Origin: Hydractinia symbiolongicarpus
Lineage: Eukaryota > Cnidaria > Hydrozoa > Anthoathecata > Hydractiniidae
Direction: 5' to 3'
Assembly: GCF_029227915.1 (NCBI RefSeq)
Contig: NC_079887.1
Coordinates: 13,640,001 to 13,704,000 of the forward strand
Length of the DNA stretch: 64,000 nucleotides
The notes beneath the pieces are model-generated. The model was not told the DNA's origin. It worked only from the letters and a program-made list of their open reading frames with translations, and ran no database searches. The translations under genes and the position numbers were made by a program. Numbering within the stretch: the first letter of the stretch is position 1; each line of letters starts with the position of its first letter. Of the stretch, positions 25,071 through 34,757 are shown one piece after another.

Positions 25071-25810
25071 GCTAAAAATCTATATTCTAATCTAAATTTA
25101 ATCAGTTTTACTTTTAATTGTATTTTCCCAACAACTATGCACTCACAAATTCTGTAATTTAAATTGCAGTTTCGTTCCCTTATTTCCTTAGATCTTATAT
25201 CAGGTTTGTTTTATGCTTCCAACCAATCTTATATCTGCGAAAGAAAACGGACATTAAGCCGAGAATGATGATGAATGATGATGAGGTTTGTAATATTTTT
25301 TTTTGCTTATCCACTGGAGTTTAACAGGAGAATAAAAACTTGTACTTAAACCTTCCTCAGTTGTCAAACACATAAATATTTGCATACATCAATGAAAAAG
25401 GCATCTAGGTATATAGAAATAAATTAAAAGTATACATTTATAGTTTGCAAAATACAAACATAAAATAACAAAAAATCCTAGTAATTTATTTGAACAATTG
25501 TTACAATAATAACAAAAAATATTTATAATTTATAACCATGATACAACTAAAAACTACAATTCCATATTTCCCCCAAAAAAGTTTTAGTAATTGTCAGTTG
25601 GTTTTTTTGCAGCAGAGAAATGTTCAAGTTCAAGCAATTTCAAAGTTCAGGGATTTAGTCAAGGGATCCAGTCTATCTTATTAAGAGTAAAAGCACCTTC
25701 TTGTTATACTCATCTTAATTAGTTAGATCTTTAGCTTATAATGCAATATATATTCTTACTTTAGACTGGCCATTAAGTGAAGAAAATATGGTAAAACAGA
25801 TGTCTAAATA
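25071..25810. other. DPH1-CEP20 intergenic region
   Basis: 740 bp between the CEP20 stop and the DPH1 start. Holds a GATGAT-type short repeat near 25.27 kb and an AT-rich tract. It must contain the CEP20 3' end and the DPH1 promoter, unless the genes are co-transcribed. No specific site is recognised except the AG acceptor abutting the DPH1 ATG. Confidence 0.5.
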
Positions 25811-26305
25811 TTATTTCCGTGCATGGTAGATGACACCTCTGGTGGATGGTGGACTATCTGCGACTGATTCATCTGACATACTCAAACTTCTCGATACTTT
25901 TGATTTGTTCTGTTTTGGAGAATGTTGTCTGCGCGTTTCGTTAGATTTATTTTTGTGTTCCAAGAAATGGGAAACCAGTCCATACAGAATAGGAAATTTT
26001 TGTGATGAACTACTTTCTGTAAGATTAAGTTCAGCTGCTAGAAATTCTCTATCAATTGGTTCCTTCGGTTGACCAGATTCTGATAACAAAACAGATGTTG
26101 TATATTTATACTTATTAAATTCTAAGTATTCTCTTATTAATTCATTGATAAACATATTCTCATTAGATAGGACAGGTTTCGTCTCGGTTTGATCATCTAA
26201 TGCACTAAACACTTCGGCGCGAATACGAGCTCGTATCTGATTCAGCACACCTCTGCTGTCTAAAGTTTCTTTCAAAACACCCTTTAAGTCATCAATCGAA
26301 GCCAT
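25811..26305 (-). CDS. CEP20: centrosomal protein 20 / FOP N-terminal-like protein (CEP20, FOPNL)
   Basis: 164 aa in a single uninterrupted exon; human CEP20 is 174 aa. The family works at centriolar satellites and basal bodies in cilium assembly. The N-terminal half matches closely: a leading helix (MASIDDLKGVLKETLDSRGV), the RARIRAEVF segment, then the FOP dimerisation/LisH region at about residues 47-82 (FINELIREYLEFNKYKYTTS, ESGQP), and FPILYGLVSHFL near 104-115. The remaining 50 residues are polar, Ser/Lys-rich and poorly conserved, as in homologues. The start is supported by alignment with the family N-terminus and a pyrimidine-rich AG acceptor ending 12 nt before the ATG, implying a spliced 5' UTR. 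Absence of coding introns in a neighbourhood of intron-rich genes is notable, but nothing suggests a retrocopy (no poly-A tail or repeat flanks seen). Confidence 0.93.
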   Translation of the reverse strand: MASIDDLKGVLKETLDSRGVLNQIRARIRAEVFSALDDQTETKPVLSNENMFINELIREYLEFNKYKYTTSVLLSESGQPKEPIDREFLAAELNLTESSSSQKFPILYGLVSHFLEHKNKSNETRRQHSPKQNKSKVSRSLSMSDESVADSPPSTRGVIYHARK

Positions 26306-27207
26306 TTATTTAAGGATCTGGTAAAAATATAACCTTCCTAAAAAGTAAAAAGAAAACAGTTGGTCAAAAAGTTATCAGACAGGATTTACTTGTAACAATC
26401 AATTTTTTACAGAATTAAAAGAATTCATTTTCAGTTTATTTCCTTTGTGGTACTTTTTTTGCCTGTCAGGTTGTGTGCACACTGTTTGTAAACATTGCAG
26501 GGTGTAATCCAGAAATGTAAAATAAGGGCCGCTAAATCCCAAATGGGAATTTTATCAAAGTGGTCTTACGTATTATTGTTAAAATCTTATTCCTTTACAA
26601 CTTGCATAAAATGTGCCATAAGTAACACACTTACTTTGTAGTGAATATAATTAGCTTCTCTAATAAATGGGAAAAATTTGACATAAATTTCAATTGGGAA
26701 ATAGCATTTTAATGGCTACTCAGACAAATGTATTACACCCTGGTAAAGTTGGCGTAAATACAACTCCATTCTCCTAAAACGAACACTTTATGGCATGCCA
26801 TTAATCATAAAAAATAGCTGCAGATATAGAAACAACCAAAGTTCAATAAGTTTAATAAATAAACTAACAGAGGTATCGGTTCAATTATTTAACCAGTCAA
26901 ATCTCATTCAAGCATATAGACAAATAGATATGAATTTAAAAAGCATGCATAAACTGGTATAGAATATTCCATCTACAAAACTTAAAACAATGCTAAATAT
27001 TGCTTTTTCTCATTATAGATTGCAAAGACATTGACAAAGTGAACAGTTTATGAATATAATAACAGTCTCCTTCTTTCAATAATATCTTATCGGATAGTTC
27101 ATCTGTTTCTTTTAATAAAAACCATAGTCACTGTGATCTTAAATAATAGTCAGCACGCTACTATTTTTATTATGCAAGTTTCTCATCTGGTCTGGTGTGA
27201 CGAATCT
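26306..27207. other. RFC2-CEP20 intergenic region
   Basis: About 900 bp, AT-rich, between the RFC2 stop and the CEP20 start. No repeat or additional exon recognised. It should hold the RFC2 polyadenylation site and the CEP20 promoter or leader exon. Confidence 0.5.
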
Positions 27208-30200
27208 TCACGTATCAGCAGCTTTTTCACATAATCTTGCCAATAGACCAGACATTTGCAATAATGATTGCACACCTTCAACTATTCTCATGTGTGTATA
27301 ACCAATCTCCTAAAAATAAACAACAGAAAACATTAGCTGCTATGGAACAGTGGTGTATAGGAGTTAGCACAATATGTTTGTAATTCTAAAGTTACAGACT
27401 GGACCAGCACGCTTTAATAAAAAATTTGATCATTACATTGGAGGCATTGACTTATTTCAAATATAAACATGTAATAAAATTACAAAGTCATGTAACAAAG
27501 TAATATTAGGATATGAAAATCAGTTTTAAAAATTCCCCAGAACATCTTAAATTTGTTTGAGAATTAAAATATTTCTAGTAATTTATAGGGTTTTAAAATG
27601 TGAGGCATAAAAAGTTTTTTGATTCAACGCAATGAACATAACATATAGAACTTTAGATTGCTCAACAATCCTTAGACAAGAAATGTAAGGTTTCTTAGAT
27701 GGAAAAAAACTTTTTTTGCGGAAGCAAGCACATTGTTACAAAGAGGCTGTCGAAAACGTTAAAATTGAAGCATGATTCATTCTTTGTAGACAGACATGTT
27801 GACAAAATGCAACCAGTCACCTTCCAAAATGAAATAATTTAAAGAATAATAGTACATGATCAAACTTGTGAAATTTGTAAATAGACTCGAAAAAATGGAT
27901 GATGTATCACTCGTATTACCTTTACAAACTCAAGTTTAAGATACTCTGCCATTTCAAGATTTTTGCACACTCTAAATATATTTGTGATGATATCGACTGC
28001 AGAGTATCCCATCTTCCACAAGTGTGACATAATTTTGTATGCTTCGTCTATATTGGATGATATGCAGTGGTTAAGCATCTCCTTCACCAACAATGGGTGT
28101 GGTTCATCACATACCTTTACAATAAAATCAATTCGTTGAAAAATCAGGTGATCAAAAAAAAAAAGCATCCATCATTATGACATGGAACTTGTAAGATCAT
28201 GCAGCTAGATGTAACCTTGTTTAAAAAAAATCACCTTAAATACATTTTCAGGATTCACAAAACCAAATCCAGCTTGCGTTGACTGCAGATTGTTGATAGC
28301 CTAAAAAACATTAACTTGGATATTTCATGTTTGTCCATTTTTAAAATATTATAAAATCCAAACTTGGTACAGACCTCTTACAATAAAAAAATTTGGTTCA
28401 GTAGAGCTGGAAAACCTTTTTTTTTTTAAAAAAAAGAAAAATCCTAACACTTTCAGGGATGTACAAGAAAGCTATGGTTTTTTCATAGTTTTCTTGTACA
28501 TGTCCCCTACCTGACAAAATTTAAAGTAGCTATAAAATAAATGAGCCATCACAACCCCTCACCTGTCTCATGTCACCTTGCGCTGTAAACACTATTGCCT
28601 CCAGACCTTCATCGTTACGAGCAACCTAAATAAAGTCCTACTGCTGAAGTTTTGTTTTGTTCCTCTCTTCTTTTTAAGGTCAAATTAATTGACAAATATA
28701 TACACATCCTTTTAAATTTTTAATATATTATAGTGTATGTTACTTGCAGCCTTAATATGTAAAAAATATGCCTACAATACGTCTAAAAAGATGCCAATAA
28801 GATTTCGAAAATTTCGAATATTTTTATTTCTATTGATTTATCTTTATTTACCCTGAAATATTTATGCTCAAGTTATGCTGATATTATCATTCACTTATGC
28901 TGGATTTCTTAGCCTTTAGTACTATATAAACGTTATGCTTAAAACAGAGTGTATGATTAATACCTTTTCCTTCTCACATATGTCAAGTATACGTTCCAAC
29001 ACTTGACTGTCTGTAAGTCTTGTGTAGCGCAAAACTGCGCATCTGGATTGAATGGCCTCTAAGAAAAAAAAAATCATGAATATGTAAATAATAATAAAAG
29101 ACACAAGAGTCTTGACTCTACAAAGCACAAACATATAACAAAATTAATTTTACCAATAATTTTATCAGATTGATTGCATGCCAGAGCAAATCGAGTTGTT
29201 TTGGAATAAAGTTCCATTGTCCTTCGTAACGCTTGTTGGGCACCTGGTGTCATGCTAAACATAACAGTTGCAGGGAGTTTGGTTACTTGCAGTTTAGTTT
29301 TCAATTTCTATATAACAGAGTCAACTGGCATAGCACTCATGTTGTTAACGCTCTGGGTTCAAAATGTGTATACCAAAAACCTGTCAGACAATACCTGTCA
29401 GCTTCATCAAGAATAATAATTTTGTGTCGACCCTTTGGTAGTGTCACTTTCTGTTGAGCAAACAACTTTATTTTGTTTCGAACAACATCAATACCTCTGA
29501 AATACAAGAAATTATATAAATATCTGTCCACAGCAGAGCACTTTAAATTGCTGGTGCACATAGTCACACAATATCTGACAGCATGTTTTTTAAAATTTTA
29601 CCAATTCTTACTCTAAGGTTTTCTTTGTATAAATTTATTGACACAACTACAAAACAAACCTATCATTCGAAGCATTCAGCTCCATCACTGCGTCTTTATA
29701 TGATGCTCCCAACATCTGGCGTGCAAGACAAAGAATGCTGGTGGTTTTACCAATTCCAGGTGGACCCTAAAAGTATATAATAAGCATATGAGTTATTCTT
29801 GAGTACAAAATGCATCTGTGCGTTGCCATTTAAAAAACAACAGACATTTTAAGAAGTGACATTTTAGCCATATCAAATATTTTTTCACATTTTCAGAAGA
29901 AATACAACAACACACTTACTGCAATAATTATATTAGGAACATTTCCATGCTCACCAAAAACCTGTGTAAAAAATAAGTATATACAATAGAAATAAAATAA
30001 AATACAAATAAATAAAATAAAGACAGATAAAAGTTTTCTTTCCAAACAAAAGTACACAAAACAACACAACTAAGCTGTTGTATTTTTTTATACCTGCAAC
30101 CTTTTAATTGTTTCCTCATTTCCAGTTATTTCATGGAGTTTCGAGGGACGGTATTTCTCTACCCTGAGAAGGCAAAAGAAGACAAATCAACAAGGAAGAA

Positions 30201-32278
30201 ACACATCATTTTTGCAAAAGCGCAATATTTTCCAAACATAAAACTTAAAAAAATCCCTTTTTATTATTTCCCAATGAAAAAGTTTGTCAAAGAAATCAAA
30301 TATATATACATCTAGTGAAATTAAAGCATGATTTTGTTTCCAGAGATATTTTCCTGCAAAAGGGTATAGCACATACGCGAAAGCTTACATTCAAGCTGTG
30401 CTGTAACTATATATCTGAGACAAGTCAGCCAGTATTGCAACCATTTTAATCATAAAAAAGGCTTTAAAAATAAGTCGTGGAACGGACATTTCGGCCAATC
30501 CCTATTTTACTTAGACCTGGAAAAACACTCAGTCTACTGGTTGTTAAGGGATGGCTTATAGTCGCAGCCATAGTTATGTAGTGCAATCGGGTTTTGCATT
30601 ATTTTTATTTTAAAAGTCTTTTATTCGAGAGGCAGGTTATGAAATGAACGTTTTACATACCATACATATGGAAAAAAGTTAAGAGAAAGGGGGTCGATTC
30701 ACCCCAAAGCAGCCTTGTAGCCTTTGTAAGTCGACACATCACTCAATATTTTTAAAACATACCGTTAGTAATTATTTGCTGTGATAAAATCGCAAGTGAG
30801 AAAAAAGAGCCAAATATAATACAATGAGAAAAAAGCAATTTTGTTTTCCAGAGTATATAGTTCAGTTGCCTCCAATATGACAATGCACAATATTTGAGTC
30901 ACAGCGAAAAATCAATCAAAATTTTTTTGTGCTTTAACTAATCATTGAAAACAGTTTTTCACCACTTGTTGATTCCGGTAAATTTTTCAAAATTTTTAAG
31001 ATTAAAATATCACGTCTGTCTGCATAACAGCCAATTTTTTTTTTCAGTTACAAGGTTCTAAAAGTCATATCATTTCTTCTTTCACTTCATGATATTTTTC
31101 CGCAAGTCTGGACACCAATATTCTTCTGACGTCATTTGTGACAACAACATTCAACACGTTACTTTCTTTCAGTAGCAAACTTATCTTGAAGTAGTTATGT
31201 CATCTCCCTCTTCTGATGTAACCAATGTTGAAGTTAATGAAGATCTAGAATTTGGTTTATCTCCTTTCATGTTCGAGTCAGAACAGAGTCAAAGTGAAGT
31301 GGCTGCAGCTTTAGAAGCTTTAGAAAACAACATTGGTGCTAAAAACTGCAATGTCCATTCATTCATTCATTCGTTCTCGGCGCAACGTCCGTTTTCCATG
31401 CTAGCATGGGTTGGACGGGGTATATTAATGACCCTCTTCCAATCTGATCTAGACTGTGTTAGATCTAAACTCAACTTCCTCTGTATTAAGTCTGTCCTTA
31501 TAACCTGCCAAGTCTTTCTCAGTCTGCCTCTGGGCTTTGCCCCAGGAACTATCAAGTCTCTACACTTTCTTACCCAATTATCCTCCTCCATTCTTTCCAA
31601 GTGCCCCAGTCAATTCAATCTTCTTCTGGATAACATCTTTAATTCTACAGAGACTTAGCCTGCTTCTTAGCTCATCTGAACTCTTTCTGTCTCTCAGACT
31701 GGCGTTAGACATCCACCTAACCATCCTCATATCATTCCTATCTAAACAGTCAAGATCTTCCTGCTTCACTGCCCATGTCTCACTACCGTACAACATAACA
31801 CTTCTTATACAGGCCTCATACAACCTACCTTTTACCTCAATTGACAGGACTCTGCTAGTCAACAAAGGAAGTAACTCTCTGAACTTTTTCTAAGCAGAAC
31901 CTATCCAGCAAGTAACACTTCTTCCAACACCCCCTTCACTGCCCAACATATCACCTAAGTAACAGAAGTTCTCAACTATCTCTAACAAGCCACTGTTGTA
32001 CATCATTGAAGCTGGAAATACTTCATTCTCTATAATCTCACCTTTGCAACGCTAAGCAGAAATTATATATTGTTCCTTTTTGTGACTGTCACACTTTTAT
32101 TTAGCTAACCAACTATCTATAGTGTGCTGTAGAGGGTAGCTAAATGCTTGCCTGGTAATATTTCATGAAGAATAATTGCAAAATTCACATACCATGGCAA
32201 TTCATAAGACTTTTTCGTAATTTTTTCTGCTTTTTTGACCTCTTTTGGTGCATCGACATCCATCTTTTCGTCAGCCAT
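27208..32278 (-). CDS. RFC2: replication factor C subunit 2 (RFC2, 40-kDa clamp-loader subunit), 11 exons
   Basis: AAA+ subunit of the RFC clamp loader, which opens PCNA and places it on primed DNA in the nucleus. Coding exons on the minus strand: 32278-32193, 30163-30094, 29961-29920, 29766-29660, 29496-29395, 29254-29154, 29058-28964, 28625-28563, 28300-28235, 28114-27920, 27309-27208. All junctions are GT-AG with matching phases, giving 342 aa (human 354). Motifs: Walker A GPPGIGKT at 67-74, Walker B IIILDEAD at 128-135, sensor 1 around ALACN (159-163), and the arginine-finger SRC at 174-176. The subunit-specific block [18 protein letters not shown] and the C-terminal [14 protein letters not shown] identify RFC2 rather than RFC3/4/5. 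Intron 1 (2 kb) carries a degraded LINE and another ORF fragment. An E2F-type site lies just upstream of the start. Confidence 0.96.
28456..28506. repeat. imperfect hairpin in RFC2 intron 8
   Basis: Arms GGGATGTACAAGAAAGCTA and the near reverse complement TAGTTTTCTTGTACATGTCC flank a short T-rich loop. Likely a small inverted duplication or foldback element. Confidence 0.7.
31197..31352 (+). pseudogene. truncated acidic ORF interrupted by a LINE
   Basis: Starts with ATG and encodes about 52 acidic, coding-like residues ([29 protein letters not shown]) before abruptly entering the microsatellite tail of a minus-strand LINE at about 31353. The FxFE-like motif reminds me of the short cytosolic 'P2X7 ballast-like' domain proteins that are multicopy in cnidarians, but the diagnostic Cys-rich part would lie downstream and is not seen, so this is a guess. 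It is antisense within RFC2 intron 1. Probably a dead fragment. Confidence 0.35.
31353..32050 (-). mobile_element. 5'-truncated LINE remnant (RT C-terminal region) in RFC2 intron 1
   Basis: The minus strand encodes the conserved end of a non-LTR retrotransposon polyprotein: [50 protein letters not shown], then [18 protein letters not shown] and [10 protein letters not shown] nonsense codon (TAG where Trp is expected, about 31.89 kb) and a frameshift near 31.59-31.61 kb show it is dead. The 3' end is a short (ATGA)n-type tail at 31353-31372, as in several LINE clades; I do not assign the clade. A second fragment of the same family is at 59.9-60.1 kb. Confidence 0.85.
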
Positions 32279-32294
32279 TTTGTTTACTTTTTAA

Positions 32295-32302
32295 TTTCCC
32301 GC
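32295..32302 (+). promoter_or_regulatory. E2F-type site TTTCCCGC next to the RFC2 start
   Basis: An exact match to TTTSSCGC 17-24 nt upstream of the RFC2 ATG. RFC subunit genes are established E2F targets in animals, so the site is well placed for S-phase control. It is a single 8-bp match. If the nearby AG (32303-32304) is a used 3' splice site, the element would lie within the 5' UTR. Confidence 0.45.
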
Positions 32303-32489
32303 CTGATTTAGAAAACGAAAGTGTAGACCTGCGCAAACTTATAATCGAAGGACGCCCGAACCTGTACAGCCCGTATCGTTGTCAGGCTTCCTTTTTGTTT
32401 TCCGATATGTATGTGACCAGAACTTCTCCCTGAAATTTTTTAATTTTTTTGTCAACCTACAGAACTTATACTAGTGTTGGTATGATTCG

Positions 32490-33371
32490 CCATGAAAATT
32501 GATGGGTTAAAAAGTAAAAACAACCAAGTTGTTAAAATAAAACAAAAGGTTTTCGTTATAATAAAACCATCGTCAGTGCATATAAAATGTTACTATGTTA
32601 AAATTATTCAGTCAGTATATACAAAATAAAATCATAATGGTCGTAAGAGATCAAACAAAATAAAGAGAAAAATAATAAACTGATCAAGACACGCCATTTC
32701 TAAATAAAAACAGCTTTTTTGATCAAGCTGGTCATTAAATACGGGTTTTTCAATGCAGTTCTTGACGCTTCTAAATTTTTCCGCATTTTAGTGTTTCGGG
32801 GTGCTGATAGAATAACCCTCCAGAAAATCGATAACCTGTATTGTTTAGCAAGTGTTTTGCTGGTTCTGAATCCTTTCTAATGTCGTTATGCTCATTATAC
32901 CGTGTTTTAACATTCCTTTTTGTCTCTCCAATATAAGTTGCTGTACAAGAGCACAGTCCTTCGTATATTTTACATGACGGATAGGGATTTTGTTCTTTTA
33001 AAGTGAACGGCTGTTTAACCTTCCTAGTTTTCCACGAAATAGCTACGTCACATTTACCACTTGTAAATTCGTTAAACGTTTTTAAAAACCTGGAAATTAA
33101 TTCGTTTTCTTCACAGTATGGAAATTCTATTAGGAGAAACATTTTCGGAACTTCGAAAAAATCAGGCGGTATAATGAATTCGTCATCAGATATAACCAAA
33201 CGATCTTTGAATTGACTCTACACACTGATGATATAGTGCGTTCTTGAACTTTTTCCTTATTATTGATTTTTCTTGCTCAAAATCTGAGGAAATTCGGTAT
33301 GCGCGACTAAGATCACCAATAATCGTATTTATTTTGTAAGTGTAGACTAGAGTTGTTCTTAGCATTAGCAT
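32490..33371 (-). mobile_element. Penelope-like element, 3' part (RT end and GIY-YIG endonuclease)
   Basis: 33371-33186 encodes the end of a Penelope-type reverse transcriptase (YKINTIIGDLSRAYRISSDF, then a spacer of basic residues). 33199-32771, in another frame, encodes FPYCEENELISRFLKTF, a linker, then a GIY-YIG endonuclease: the Cys motif CSCTATYIGETKRNVKTRYN followed by EHNDIRK and AKHLLN. RT plus a C-terminal GIY-YIG nuclease with the CxC motif is the Penelope hallmark. The frame change at about 33.19 kb and loss of the RT body make it a non-functional 5'-truncated copy. Non-coding 3' sequence continues to about 32.49 kb, including a CTGACGA...GAAA motif. The 5' side is joined to the duplicated GPCR fragment. 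Confidence 0.8.
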
Positions 33372-34185
33372 AAAATTTATGGTAGAACATTGTGCAATAA
33401 AAACAACTGATAAAAAAGTGAATCCAGTTTCTTTTTATTGTGGAGGTTAAAGGAAAAAAAACTTGTTCCTTTGAGCTTAATCAAAGTCAAAACTTTGTAT
33501 CCACTATGAGCAAATGTAAAGGTAAGAACAGAATGTTTATTCTCACTCACCAGGCGAGGGGAGTGATGAACGAATTTCAAGTTATCATCACAATTCTTGT
33601 TCACGTCAGATGTAATTATATCGTTGATTACCATAACTGTTTCCTTCCAGTGCTGGACACCATTTTAACGGTCTATCCGTATGCAGCCATGACATTTTTT
33701 CACAAGTTCTTATCGACGGTGCAAAATGGCTACATTATTTTAGATCACCAATAATCGTATTTATTTTGTAAGTGTAGACTAGAGTTGTTCTTAGCATTAG
33801 CATAAAATTTATGGTAGAACATTGTGCAATAAAAACAACTGATAAAAAAGTGAATCCAGTTTCTTTTTATTGTGGAGGTTAAAGGAAAAAAAACTTGTTC
33901 CTTTGAGCTTAATCAAAGTCAAAACTTTGTATCCACTATGAGCAAATGTAAAGGTAAGAACAGAATGTTTATTCTCACTCACCAGGCGAGGGGAGTGATG
34001 AACGAATTTCAAGTTATCATCACAATTCTTGTTCACGTCAATGTTCAGCAGATGTAATTAAATCGTTGATTACCATAACTGTTTCCTTCCAGTGCTGGAC
34101 ACCATTTTAACGGTCTATCCGTATGCAGCCATGACATTTTTTCACAAGTTCTTATCGACGGTGCAAAATGGCTACATTATTTTAG
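33311..34185. repeat. tandem duplication (432 and 443 bp)
   Basis: Copies 33311-33742 and 33743-34185 are almost identical, both running from GATCACCAATAATCG to GGCTACATTATTTTA. Copy 2 has an extra roughly 10 bp (AATGTTCAGC) near 34.04 kb. Each unit joins Penelope RT sequence (left) to a GPCR pseudogene fragment (right). Confidence 0.92.
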
Positions 34186-34262
34186 CAGTTGCTGTAATCT
34201 AATTATCTATGGATTATTTCATGATCAATTTGCAATCAAGTGTTTTTTGGGGAGGTAATTAT
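34055..34262 (+). pseudogene. GPCR pseudogene fragment (TM6-TM7 region), also at 33622-33742
   Basis: Nucleotide-level homologue of the end of the GPCR at 50.6-51.8 kb. It retains TGCTGGACACC (the CWTP motif of TM6), CACAAGTTCTT, AAAATGGCTACA and TATGGATTATTTCATGATCA (Y-G-L-F-H-D after the NPxxY motif), spaced as in the intact gene, but the frame is broken by indels and stops (for example GTAATCTAATTA where CNPIIY is expected). The first tandem copy (33622-33742) is cut off by the duplication junction before TM7 ends. Confidence 0.8.
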
Positions 34263-34757
34263 GAAAAACGGATAACCTTGAATATTCGAAATTGAAACTG
34301 TGTTTTTTAGAAATTAGAAGGCGTACCTTTGGGTAATTATCGAATTAAAGAAGTTTTAGAGCTCCTTGTTGTACATTTTGCAGCTGATAAGTTTTGCTGC
34401 GCATCGCATGGCGGTATGGCAGCCCTGAACTAGATGATTTTGTAGGAAATTTAACTTCAGTCTACCAATTTAGAGTAATAATAGTCACAATCCAATTAGT
34501 CCAATAATCACGAGATTTTCAGATATAGCGTTTTTAAAATGGCAACCTAGATGACACGTCATGCATGTCACCAGTACTGAAAGAGTTAAATTGCAGATGA
34601 AAAACTCCAAAAGACCGGTTTGATACACGAAAGGCAAAGTAATTTATTTTAGTTATTTGCCACTTAATTCGGGCTTTATACTTCTCTAAAATGACAACAA
34701 GACTCATGATCAAGTTACCTATATAAGTGCAGACAAACAGTCTGTGGCTTAAGAGAA
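34263..34757. other. no gene recognised; decayed GPCR tail possible
   Basis: Weak resemblance to the GPCR C-terminal tail continues for about 60 bp, then anonymous AT-rich sequence up to the segmental duplication. Confidence 0.35.

Noticed and set aside
31197-31893. 153- and 118-codon plus ORFs in RFC2 intron 1 taken as one gene
   Set aside because: Beyond 31352 these frames are antisense to the LINE RT region; only the first 52 codons look coding.
33440-34057. Paired plus and minus ORFs (61-104 codons) in the 432-bp tandem units
   Set aside because: They are repeated because the DNA is duplicated, cross the Penelope-GPCR junction and have no recognised domain.
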